Assembly: GCA_029288195.1 (NCBI GenBank)
Contig: JARFPR010000183.1
Span: forward strand, 1 to 6,495
Source of the DNA: Gammaproteobacteria bacterium
GTDB taxonomy: Bacteria > Pseudomonadota > Gammaproteobacteria > GCA-001735895
Length of the DNA stretch: 6,495 nt
Direction of reading: 5' to 3'
Shown here: in pieces, positions 1 through 6,495 of the stretch
How positions within the stretch are numbered: the stretch's first letter is position 1
How the letters are laid out: each line of letters starts with the position of its first letter
Position numbers and translations under genes: made by a program
Notes under the pieces: model-generated
Databases searched by the model: none
What the model was told of the DNA's origin: nothing
What the model saw: the letters and a program-made list of their open reading frames with translations, nothing else

Positions 1-98
1 GATTTTTCGGCGATCAACTGCCCTAACGCAACGATGATCAATGGCGTTCCGGCGACGATGGTGGCGAACAGAATCGAACTTATGATTGAACCATCCAT
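1..98 (-). CDS. ABC transporter permease, second subunit (NupQ/YufQ-type), 5' part only
   Basis: These are the first 32 codons of a second inner-membrane permease; the rest lies beyond the left edge. The ATG at 98-96 overlaps the stop of the first permease (TGATG), and a strong AAGGAGG lies 10 bases upstream, so the start is well supported. The visible peptide is a hydrophobic N-terminus beginning MDGSIISSILFATIVAGTP, followed by LGQLIAEK. This matches the opening of the BPD_transp_2 permeases that pair with the NupP type, where the first helix leads into an L-G-(x)-L-I-A-E-(R/K) motif. Known family role: with its partner permease it forms the membrane channel of a nucleoside importer. Position and motif make the call fairly safe despite the short length; the substrate cannot be read from this fragment. 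Confidence 0.85.
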   Translation of the reverse strand, partial: MDGSIISSILFATIVAGTPLIIVALGQLIAEK

Positions 99-1162
99 CA
101 GGCCGTGGCCTCCTTCCAGCGTATGCGGTAGTTGATAAACACGTCCGAGCCCAGCAGGAACATCAGCAACATGCCCTGGAACACGTTGGAGATCGATGAC
201 GGCAACGCCAGGTATTGCTGTGCCTGTTCGCCGCCGAGGTAAAGCAAGGCCATTAGCAGGCTTGCAAAAAATATTCCGACCGGGTTCAGGCGCGCGACGA
301 AGGCGACGATAATTGCGGCAAAGCCGTAGTTATTGGAGACGTGCTCGGTAAGCTGCCCCATCGGGCCCGCGACTTCGGACATACCGGCAAGGCCCGCCAT
401 GCCGCCACCGCTCAACAACCCGATCCAGATCATTTTTTTGGCCGAAAAACCGGCATAGCGTGCCGCATCTTTGGCATAGCCCGCGACCTGCATCTGGAAG
501 CCGACAAAACTGCGATACATGAATATATACCCGACCAGCAATGCACCTATTGCCATTACGAAGGCAAAATTGAGTCGGTTTTCTTCACTTAACAAGGGGA
601 GCAATGCCGGATCTTCGAACATCCGCGACTGCGGGAAATTGAAACCGTCCGGATCCATCATCGGACCATGCACCAGCCACGACACCAGTAGCTGAGCCAC
701 GTATACCAACATCAATGACACCAGGATTTCGTTGGTATTAAACCGGGTTTTAAGGAAAGCCGGGATTGTCGCCCACAACATTCCACCGATAGCGCCGGCG
801 ATCACCATCAGAATCAGGATATGTACTCCTTCCGAATCATAGAAGTACAACGCGACCGCACTGGCCGCAACCCCGCCGACGATTAACTGCCCCTCGGCAC
901 CGATGTTCCAGACATTGGCACGAAATCCGACTGCAAGTCCGACCGCGATCAACATCAGCGGGGTTGCCTTTAGCAGGAGCTCCGATATGCCGTACAAATC
1001 GCTGATGGGATTGATGAAGAAAACTTTGAAACCCTCGAGCGGGTTCTTACCGAGGAAAGCAAATAGCAGCAGGCCACCAATCAGCATCAGCACGATTGCA
1101 ATTAACGGTGAGGCATACGACATCACTTGCGAAGCTTCTGGACGCCGTTCGAGCCTAATCAT
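98..1162 (-). CDS. ABC transporter permease, first subunit (NupP/YufP-type nucleoside/purine importer)
   Basis: This is a 354-residue polytopic inner-membrane protein of the BPD_transp_2 family, a usual length for this subunit. After a short basic N-terminus (IRLERRPE) come hydrophobic segments at about 16-38, 66-80, 92-107, 112-136, 145-165, 198-216, 245-262, 279-310 and 327-342. Family motifs are clear: RANVWNIGAEGQL at 81-93, NEILVSLMLVYVA at 144-156, GYAKDAARYAGFS at 228-240 (probably the cytoplasmic loop that contacts the ATPase) and a V-A-x-x-A-R-L-N-P-V-G stretch near 286-296. The ATG at 1162-1160 lies inside the end of the ATPase gene (8-base overlap) with GGAGGT 8 bases upstream; an ATG at codon 14 is less likely because the conserved N-terminus would be lost. 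Family members import purine nucleosides and related compounds; the adjacent xdh genes favour a purine substrate, which is inference. Confidence 0.95.
   Translation of the reverse strand: MIRLERRPEASQVMSYASPLIAIVLMLIGGLLLFAFLGKNPLEGFKVFFINPISDLYGISELLLKATPLMLIAVGLAVGFRANVWNIGAEGQLIVGGVAASAVALYFYDSEGVHILILMVIAGAIGGMLWATIPAFLKTRFNTNEILVSLMLVYVAQLLVSWLVHGPMMDPDGFNFPQSRMFEDPALLPLLSEENRLNFAFVMAIGALLVGYIFMYRSFVGFQMQVAGYAKDAARYAGFSAKKMIWIGLLSGGGMAGLAGMSEVAGPMGQLTEHVSNNYGFAAIIVAFVARLNPVGIFFASLLMALLYLGGEQAQQYLALPSSISNVFQGMLLMFLLGSDVFINYRIRWKEATA
109..115 (-). promoter_or_regulatory. Strong Shine-Dalgarno site of the second permease
   Basis: Read on the minus strand this is AAGGAGG, 10 bases before the ATG at 98. 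It sits within the last codons of the first permease gene. It fixes the start of the truncated second permease and suggests that this gene is initiated efficiently rather than only by reinitiation. Confidence 0.8.
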
Positions 1163-2711
1163 GGGCAGCGACCTCCACCGGTGCCGCCTGATCCCACATG
1201 CCGCTCATCCAGACCCCGATTTCATCGATGCTGGTGTCCGCGAGTTTCTTGGCTGGCGAGATACGGCCATCGGCAATGACCGCGATACGATCGGAAATTT
1301 CAAACAGTTCCTCGAGTTCTTCCGAGATCACCAGGATCGCGGTGCCCTCGTTACGCAAATCGATCAACTCCTGGCGGATAAACGCGGCGGCACCGACATC
1401 AACGCCCCAGGTGGGTTGTGCGACCACCAGCAATTTTGGGATCAACAGAATTTCACGACCCATGATGAATTTCTGCAGGTTACCACCCGACAGCGAGTTC
1501 GCGGCATGTTCGGCGCCACCGCATTTGACGTTGAAGTTCTCGATACATTTGCTCGCAAATGCGGAGATCTTGTCGAACTGGATCATGCCGCGCTTGAGCA
1601 TTCCGGCGCGATGCGCGGTTAGCAACGCGTTTTCGGTCAGCGACATCCGCGGCACCGCGCCGCGCCCGAGGCGCTCTTCGGGCACGAAGCCCATACCATT
1701 GCTACGGCGCTGATCGGGGGAATCCCGACCCGACGGCGTGCCGCTGATCAAGATTGCCTGCGCGTCGCCAACCGGAATCTCTCCCGAAAGCGCGTATAAC
1801 AGTTCCTGCTGTCCGTTACCCGATACCCCGGCGATACCCAGGATTTCGCCGGAACGCACTTCGAGTTCGATATCCTGTAAATCGGTGCCGAAGGGATCAT
1901 CCGACGCCTTCGAGAGTCGTTTAAGCTGCAGGCGGACTTCACCCAGCTCGCTGGGCACACTGTGCTCGGGTACCGGAAGTTCCTTGCCAATCATCAGGCT
2001 CGCCATCGATTTGGGCGTTTCCTCGGACGGAATGCAATCGCCGGTCACCTTGCCATCGCGTAACACCGTGGCGACATGGCAAAGCTCCTGGATTTCATCG
2101 AGCTTATGACTGATATAGAGAATACTGCAGCCCTCGTCGGCGAGTTGGCGCAGGGTATCGAACAATTTGCGTACCGCCTGCGGGGTTAGCACCGAGGTCG
2201 GCTCGTCCATGATCAACAATTTCGGATTTTGCAGCAGGCAACGAATGATCTCGACCCGTTGGCGCTCGCCTACCGAAAGTGCGTGCACCAGGCGTCCCGG
2301 GTCGACCGGCAGCCCGTAGCGGTTGGAAACCTCGGTGATTTGTTCGGCGAGTTGTTTGAGGTCGGGATTGCCAGGTAATGCCAGGGCAACATTTTCGACC
2401 ACGTTTAATGTTTCGAACAACGAGAAATGCTGGAACACCATGCCGATGCCGAGGCTCCTGGCATGTGCAGGATTTTCAACCTGTACCACCCCGCCCTCCC
2501 ATTTCATTTCGCCGGCATCGGGTTTGGCGACGCCGTAAATCATTTTCATCAGTGTTGATTTGCCCGCACCATTTTCGCCCAGCACCGCATGAATTTCGCC
2601 ACGCTTTACCGACAGGGACACGTCTTCATTGGCAATTACCGAGGGGTAGATCTTGGTAATGCCATGAAGCTCGAGCCTTGGCGTCTGGTCGCCATCCGAA
2701 TCGGATGTCAT
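1155..2711 (-). CDS. ABC transporter ATPase with two nucleotide-binding domains (NupO/BmpA-transporter class)
   Basis: This 518-residue cytoplasmic ATPase would power the two permeases encoded after it. The N-terminal domain is complete: Walker A GENGAGKST at 45-53, Q-loop Gln94 in VFQHF, signature LSVGE at 145-149, Walker B LLIMDE at 165-170 and switch His202. The C-terminal domain is degenerate at the ATP site, as in its sugar/nucleoside importer relatives: GVSGNGQQE at 295-303 replaces the P-loop, LLVVAQPTW at 427-435 has Gln432 where the catalytic Glu would be, and the switch His is missing (ISEELEEL), while LSGGN at 407-411 is kept. The two sites are therefore probably unequal, with one hydrolysing. 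The start used is the ATG at 2711, which overlaps the xdhC stop as ATGA; a TTG at 2732 in the same frame would add seven residues but is less likely. The LSVGE variant and the paired permeases point to the BmpA/Nup class rather than ribose or galactose systems. Confidence 0.95.
   Translation of the reverse strand: MTSDSDGDQTPRLELHGITKIYPSVIANEDVSLSVKRGEIHAVLGENGAGKSTLMKMIYGVAKPDAGEMKWEGGVVQVENPAHARSLGIGMVFQHFSLFETLNVVENVALALPGNPDLKQLAEQITEVSNRYGLPVDPGRLVHALSVGERQRVEIIRCLLQNPKLLIMDEPTSVLTPQAVRKLFDTLRQLADEGCSILYISHKLDEIQELCHVATVLRDGKVTGDCIPSEETPKSMASLMIGKELPVPEHSVPSELGEVRLQLKRLSKASDDPFGTDLQDIELEVRSGEILGIAGVSGNGQQELLYALSGEIPVGDAQAILISGTPSGRDSPDQRRSNGMGFVPEERLGRGAVPRMSLTENALLTAHRAGMLKRGMIQFDKISAFASKCIENFNVKCGGAEHAANSLSGGNLQKFIMGREILLIPKLLVVAQPTWGVDVGAAAFIRQELIDLRNEGTAILVISEELEELFEISDRIAVIADGRISPAKKLADTSIDEIGVWMSGMWDQAAPVEVAAHD
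1171..1176 (-). promoter_or_regulatory. Shine-Dalgarno site of the first permease
   Basis: The minus strand reads GGAGGT, 8 bases before the ATG at 1162, inside the last codons of the ATPase gene. It supports that ATG over the in-frame ATG 13 codons further on. Confidence 0.8.
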
Positions 2712-3559
2712 GCTCTCCCCCCCACTTTGCAAGTTTCTTTATTATTGGTTTGCTTATCGTTATGTGCTCGATCGTATACCTGCAGGATTTCGGCAGCAAC
2801 CGAAATCGCGATCTGGGCCGGTTGCTTGCTGCCAATACCGCCAACACCAATCGGACAGGTCATGCGTTCGAGTTTTTCAACCGCGACGCCACGACGCTGC
2901 AGTCGGGTTTCAAAGTTGCGGCGTTTTGAGCGCGAACCGATCAATCCAAAGTAGGTAAAATCATCCCGCTTGAGGATCTGCTCGCACAGCCGTTGATCGA
3001 GCCCGTGATCATGCGTCAATACCAGGAAATAACACCCGGCCGGGGCGGCATCGATTTCTGCTTCCGGCGTGTCGGTACAGGTCGTCGTTACTCCTGGCGG
3101 CGGTTGTTGCGGCAGCATATCGTCACGGGTATCGATCCAGTTGATTGTCACCGGTAAATCCCGCAGTGCACGCACTACCGCCTGGCCGACGTGTCCCGCA
3201 CCAAACAGGTAGAGCTCTATGTGATCAGCCTCGCCAGCGATGCTGTCCCAGTCACTATCGTCTGTGAGTTTCTCGAACATCAGGTTCACCAGGCCGCCAC
3301 AACACTGGCCCAGACCGGCGCCGAGCGGAAACCGCTGAACGCCATCATCAGCTCCCAGTTCGAGCTGGTTACGCGCGATTTGACAGGCCTGGTACTCGAG
3401 ATTTCCGCCACCGATCGTGCCAAGCAGCTGCGTGGCGGTAACAATCATTTTTGCGCCCGCTTCACGCGGTGTCGATCCAACAATAGAATCGACACTTACC
3501 AGCACTGCCGGAGTTTTGCTGCGGCGCAGTTCGGCCACAGTGTCCTGCCAAAGCGTCAT
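2708..3559 (-). CDS. xdhC: XdhC, molybdenum-cofactor insertion factor for xanthine dehydrogenase
   Basis: This 283-residue cytoplasmic accessory protein belongs to the XdhC/CoxI family. Family members bind the molybdenum cofactor, assist its sulfuration and hand it to the XdhB subunit; they are not part of the mature enzyme. The N-terminal XdhC/CoxI domain shows GSTPREAGAKM at 28-38, GTIGGGNLEY at 47-56 and the cysteine pair in GQCCGG at 84-89. The C-terminal Rossmann-like domain shows LFGAGHVGQA at 118-127, THDH at 182-185, GLIGSRSKR at 205-213 and CPIG at 235-238. Conservation seems to end near residue 264; the last 20 residues are a polar tail. The ATG at 3559 overlaps the xdhB stop (ATGA), with GGAGG only 4 bases upstream. 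The gene ends in ATGA with the ATPase start, right after a run of seven G. Its place directly after xdhB is the usual one. Confidence 0.95.
   Translation of the reverse strand: MTLWQDTVAELRRSKTPAVLVSVDSIVGSTPREAGAKMIVTATQLLGTIGGGNLEYQACQIARNQLELGADDGVQRFPLGAGLGQCCGGLVNLMFEKLTDDSDWDSIAGEADHIELYLFGAGHVGQAVVRALRDLPVTINWIDTRDDMLPQQPPPGVTTTCTDTPEAEIDAAPAGCYFLVLTHDHGLDQRLCEQILKRDDFTYFGLIGSRSKRRNFETRLQRRGVAVEKLERMTCPIGVGGIGSKQPAQIAISVAAEILQVYDRAHNDKQTNNKETCKVGGRA
2715..2723 (-). promoter_or_regulatory. G-rich ribosome-binding region of the ABC ATPase, with a seven-G run
   Basis: On the minus strand this reads GGGGGGGAG, ending 3 bases before the ATG at 2711. The GGAG at its end is very close to the ATG; the G run itself could pair with the anti-Shine-Dalgarno sequence at a better distance using a G-U pair. 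It supports the ATG over the TTG at 2732, which lies upstream of it. The same run is in the phase of a -1 slippery heptamer relative to xdhC. Confidence 0.55.
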
Positions 3560-5877
3560 TTTGCCTCCGCGCGAACCGCGTCGATCGCATCGAGAATCGC
3601 TTCCGGGGTTGCCGGCGCGCGCAGCGGCGGATTGATGCGGTTATCGGCAATGCTCGCAATGGCGCCTCGAATCGCGAAAAATACCGAGAATGGCAGCAAC
3701 AGGGGCGGCTCACCGACCGCCTTGGAGCGTAAAATCGTATCTTCGACGTTTTGATTGCGATATAGCCGCGTGGTGAATTTCCGCGGACAATCGGTAACGG
3801 TGGGAATCTTGTAAGTGGATGGCGCATGCGTCGTCAGCCTGCCCTGTTCGTTCCAGCAAAGTTCCTCGCTGGTCAGCCAACCCATGCCCTGGATGTAAGC
3901 ACCTTCAATCTGGCCGATATCGATTGCCGGGTTTATCGAGTTACCGGCGTCGTGCAGGATATCAGCCTGCAGCAGCTTCCATTCACCGGTCAGCGTATCG
4001 ACCACCACTTCCGAAACCGCGGCACCGTAAGCAAAATAGTAAAATGGGCTGCCCTGCATCGCATCACGATCCCAGTTGAGTCCGGGCGTTTTATAAAAAC
4101 CGTCGGACCATAGCTGAACCCGGCTCTCATAAGCCTGTACCACCAGCTCCTGGAAGGGAATCTGCCCGGTGCCCCAGCTAACCATGTTTTCGGCAAACTC
4201 GACATCGGCGACGTTGACACCATGTTGTTCGGCCACCAGACCGGCCAGGCGATTGCGAATATGACGTGCGGCATCCTGCGCCGCCTTGCCATTAAGATCG
4301 CTACCAGTCGAGGCCGCGGTCGCCGAAGTATTGGCCACCTTGCTGGTGTCGTTGGCGGTGGCACGCACGCGCGCGATATCGATCCCCAGTTCTAGTGCAA
4401 CCACCTGTGACACCTTGGTATGCAGGCCCTGCCCCATTTCGGTACCGCCATGATTAACCAGTACGGTGCCGTCGGTATAGATATGAACCAGTGCCCCGGC
4501 CTGGTTAAAGTGAACCACGTTAAACGAAATGCCGAATTTAACCGGTGTTATCGCAAGACCTTTCCGCAACACCGGGCTGGTGCGGTTATAAGCGGCCACC
4601 GCTTCACGGCGCGCGTAATAGTCACTGCTAGTCTCGAGTTCGGCCACCAGTTCGTGAATAACGTTGTCCCTGACGGTTTGTCCGTAGGGTGTTGTGTTGC
4701 GTTCATCCTGGCCATAGAAATTGACTTTACGCACTTGCTGCGGGTCCTTGCCCAGCTCGCGTGCGATATTATCGATGATGTATTCAATCGCGATCGCACC
4801 CTGGGGGCCACCAAAACCGCGAAACGCGGTATTCGATTGGGTGTTGGTCTTGACGCTGTAAGCATCGATGGCAACGTCACCGAGGTAATAGGCATTGTCA
4901 AAATGACAAACCGCACGGGTTACCACCGGCCCGGTCAGGTCGGCCGAAAACCCGGCCTGTGCCGCCATGTCGATCTTGGCTCCCTGGATTAGTCCGGTTT
5001 CGTCATACCCGACTTTGTAATCAAATTCGAATCCATGACGTTTGCCGGTAATCATCATATCGTCATCGCGATCGAGGCGCAGTTTTACCGGGCAGCGCAG
5101 GCGATACGCGGCAACCGCGGTGATGCAGGCGAAGATCGCCGACTGCGATTCCTTGCCGCCAAAACCACCACCCATGCGTCGCATTTCGACGAGCACCTGG
5201 TTGAAATCGATATCGAGCGCATGCGCAACCACCTGCTGCATTTCAGTCGGATGTTGCGTTGAACACCATAAATGGAAACAACCGTCTTCTTTCGGAGCGA
5301 CGTAGGAAATCTGTCCTTCGAGATAAAACTGTTCCTGTCCGCCAATCGAAATTTGGCCCTGCATTTTGCGTGCTGCAGACTTCAGGGCCTGTTCGGCATC
5401 GCCGCGGCGTAATTGCATCGGCGGTAAAACCCAGGATTGCTGGCATTTGCCAGTGGCAACATCCAGCACTGCAGGCAGTGGCTCGTATTCGATGCTGGCC
5501 AGAGCGACCGCCTTGCGTGCTGCGGTATACGAGGTTGCAACCGCGGCAAAAATCGGTTGCCCGACAAACTGCACCAGGCCATCGGCGAGAATCGGGTCAT
5601 CGTGAACAATGGGGCCACAGTCATTGTGCCCGGGAATATCCGCGGCAGTGATAACCCCTACCACTCCGGGAGCGGCGCGCACTGCATCGAGGTCGATGGA
5701 TTTGATCCTGGCGTGTGCCTGCGAGCTCAGACCCAGTGCGATATGACAGGTACCGGCAAGTTCTGGAATATCATCGACATAGGTTGCTTCACCGGCAACG
5801 TGTAATGCGGCCGATTCGTGCGGCACGGAGGTACCCGCTGCGGTTTCCCTGGCCTGTTGTTTAACCCGGTCTTCCAT
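3556..5877 (-). CDS. xdhB: Xanthine dehydrogenase, molybdopterin-binding catalytic subunit
   Basis: This 773-residue subunit carries the molybdenum cofactor and oxidises hypoxanthine to xanthine and xanthine to urate, passing electrons to the FeS/FAD subunit XdhA. Length is normal for bacterial XdhB. It runs from the aldehyde oxidase a/b hammerhead domain (about 20-135) into the molybdopterin-binding domains. By motif spacing I can place the bovine-enzyme counterparts: Gln767 = Gln208, Glu802 = Glu243 (GGGFGGKE), Arg880 = Arg321, Arg912 and Phe914 = Arg353 and Phe355 (AFRGFGGPQ), Phe1009 = Phe452 (KFGISF) and the catalytic Glu1261 = Glu723 (KAVGEPP). The Glu/Arg pair indicates a purine-hydroxylating enzyme, not an aldehyde oxidase or CO dehydrogenase. 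Small departures are Asn453 after Phe452 and Gln183 in GGQEQFYLE, where His is common. The ATG at 5877 overlaps the xdhA stop (TGATG) with a weak AGG 3 bases before; the in-frame TTG at 5880 would abut that AGG and is unlikely. Confidence 0.97.
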   Translation of the reverse strand: MEDRVKQQARETAAGTSVPHESAALHVAGEATYVDDIPELAGTCHIALGLSSQAHARIKSIDLDAVRAAPGVVGVITAADIPGHNDCGPIVHDDPILADGLVQFVGQPIFAAVATSYTAARKAVALASIEYEPLPAVLDVATGKCQQSWVLPPMQLRRGDAEQALKSAARKMQGQISIGGQEQFYLEGQISYVAPKEDGCFHLWCSTQHPTEMQQVVAHALDIDFNQVLVEMRRMGGGFGGKESQSAIFACITAVAAYRLRCPVKLRLDRDDDMMITGKRHGFEFDYKVGYDETGLIQGAKIDMAAQAGFSADLTGPVVTRAVCHFDNAYYLGDVAIDAYSVKTNTQSNTAFRGFGGPQGAIAIEYIIDNIARELGKDPQQVRKVNFYGQDERNTTPYGQTVRDNVIHELVAELETSSDYYARREAVAAYNRTSPVLRKGLAITPVKFGISFNVVHFNQAGALVHIYTDGTVLVNHGGTEMGQGLHTKVSQVVALELGIDIARVRATANDTSKVANTSATAASTGSDLNGKAAQDAARHIRNRLAGLVAEQHGVNVADVEFAENMVSWGTGQIPFQELVVQAYESRVQLWSDGFYKTPGLNWDRDAMQGSPFYYFAYGAAVSEVVVDTLTGEWKLLQADILHDAGNSINPAIDIGQIEGAYIQGMGWLTSEELCWNEQGRLTTHAPSTYKIPTVTDCPRKFTTRLYRNQNVEDTILRSKAVGEPPLLLPFSVFFAIRGAIASIADNRINPPLRAPATPEAILDAIDAVRAEAK
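3564..3568 (-). promoter_or_regulatory. Shine-Dalgarno site of xdhC
   Basis: The minus strand reads GGAGG, 4 bases before the ATG at 3559, within the last codons of xdhB. The core is perfect but the spacing is short, so xdhC translation probably depends partly on ribosomes finishing xdhB at the ATGA overlap. Confidence 0.65.
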
Positions 5878-6495
5878 CAACCTGGCACCGCGAAGACGTT
5901 AATCGCTTCCGAATCGAGCGGCTGTTGCGACCTGGTTTCAAGGTAAAAACGGTACAACAAATTGGCCGTGGCCCGACCTCGATAGTCCGCGCTCGCGCGC
6001 ATATCGGACATTGGCGTAAAATCCTCGGTCAGCTTGCCCATCGCTGCAGTTACCGACGATTCATCCCATTTCCCGCCCGTAAGCAGTTTCTCAGTTAATA
6101 ACGCACGTTTCGGGATTGCTGCCATGCCTCCTAGCGCAATACGAATTTCGCTGACGGTATCGCCATCGAGTCGCAGCGCGAACGCCGCGCAGACTGCCGA
6201 TATATCCTGGTCAAAACGCTTGCTGAGCTTGTAACAGCGCAACTCGAGATGCTCGTCCCGCGCGGGAATCTCGATTGCCTCGATAAATTCGCCGGGTTGC
6301 ATCACGTTTTTCATGTAATCGAGATACAGGTCTTCAAGCGCCATTTCACGTACGTCGTCGCCGTGACGCAGCCTGACCCAGGTTTTAATAGCAATCAGCA
6401 CCGGCATCGAGTCACCGATCGGCGACCCGTTGGCAATATTGCCGACCAGGGTACCGGCATTGCGCACCGGCACCGATGCGAAACGACGGAACATT
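5877..6495 (-). CDS. xdhA: Xanthine dehydrogenase FAD-binding subunit, C-terminal part (cut by the window edge)
   Basis: The last 206 or so codons of XdhA are present; the N-terminal part lies beyond the right edge. In related bacteria that part is often a [2Fe-2S] region fused to the start of the FAD domain, which cannot be checked here. The visible piece starts inside the FAD domain: the motif RNAGTLVGNIANGSPIGDS, 11 residues after the first Met in view, contacts the FAD pyrophosphate. The CO-dehydrogenase-flavoprotein C-terminal domain follows, with KLSKRFDQDISAV, GGMAAIPKRA and DMRASADYR. These read as xanthine dehydrogenase rather than CO dehydrogenase medium subunits. The Met at 6494-6492 is internal, not a start. 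XdhA takes electrons from the molybdenum site in XdhB through FeS clusters to FAD and NAD+. The stop TGA shares its A with the xdhB ATG, so the two subunits of the complex are translationally coupled. Confidence 0.95.
   Translation of the reverse strand, partial: MFRRFASVPVRNAGTLVGNIANGSPIGDSMPVLIAIKTWVRLRHGDDVREMALEDLYLDYMKNVMQPGEFIEAIEIPARDEHLELRCYKLSKRFDQDISAVCAAFALRLDGDTVSEIRIALGGMAAIPKRALLTEKLLTGGKWDESSVTAAMGKLTEDFTPMSDMRASADYRGRATANLLYRFYLETRSQQPLDSEAINVFAVPG

Noticed and set aside
1404..1433. Trp in PTWGVDVGA and loss of Walker B Glu in the second ATPase domain, as a sign of a damaged gene
   Set aside because: A degenerate second site is the rule in this transporter class, and as far as I recall Trp at this position occurs in proteobacterial members. 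The gene is otherwise full length.
903..2109. Plus-strand open frames opposite the ATPase and permease, the longest 239 codons at 903-1622
   Set aside because: The minus strand here encodes complete Walker, signature and permease motifs; the plus-strand translations show no domain and cross gene boundaries.
2712..2732. TTG at 2732 as the ATPase start
   Set aside because: It lies upstream of the G-rich ribosome-binding region. The ATG at 2711 overlaps the xdhC stop in the same style as the other junctions.
2771..2799. Promoter-like pair on the minus strand, TTGCTG, 17 bases, TACGAT, upstream of the ABC ATPase
   Set aside because: It matches only about 7 of 12 consensus positions, lies within conserved xdhC coding sequence, and the overlapping genes do not require an internal promoter.
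3191..5446. Long plus-strand open frames opposite xdhB and xdhC (for example 3191-3754 and 4420-4992)
   Set aside because: They lie opposite strongly conserved minus-strand genes, show no recognisable domain, and have the composition expected of antisense frames.
6492..6494. ATG at 6494-6492 as a true start of a short FAD subunit
   Set aside because: It falls inside the FAD domain, shortly before the FAD-contacting motif, so the N-terminal half of the domain would be missing. The gene simply continues past the window.

Overview
The window is the middle of one minus-strand operon that links purine oxidation to a nucleoside/purine-type ABC importer. Coding covers it from edge to edge with no intergenic gap. 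GC looks to be in the mid-50s by eye. The protein signatures are those of Proteobacteria (an alpha- or gamma-proteobacterium is my guess), but nothing here fixes the genus.

In transcription order (right to left): the 3' part of xdhA, the FAD subunit of xanthine dehydrogenase, cut by the right edge; xdhB, the complete molybdopterin-binding catalytic subunit; xdhC, the complete factor that delivers and protects the molybdenum cofactor; a complete double-domain ABC ATPase of the NupO/BmpA-transporter class; a complete permease of the NupP/YufP type; and the first 32 codons of a second permease of the NupQ/YufQ type, cut by the left edge.

Every junction is a stop/start overlap: TGATG for xdhA/xdhB, ATGA for xdhB/xdhC, ATGA for xdhC/ATPase, an 8-base overlap for ATPase/permease 1, and TGATG for permease 1/permease 2. 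This implies one transcript and translational coupling. The likely logic is that the transporter brings in purine nucleosides or bases, and the XdhAB enzyme, matured by XdhC, oxidises hypoxanthine to xanthine and xanthine to urate. The transporter's substrate is inferred from context and family. Its periplasmic binding protein (BmpA-like) is not in the window.

The catalytic residues expected in XdhB are all present, and no gene is broken. I found no RNA gene, mobile element, CRISPR array or clear promoter or terminator. The most unusual sequence detail is a run of seven G at the end of xdhC. It serves as part of the ATPase ribosome-binding region and also has the phase of a -1 slippery heptamer that would open the ATPase frame. 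Apart from that this is an ordinary, intact metabolic operon, and I do not see an undescribed system in it.
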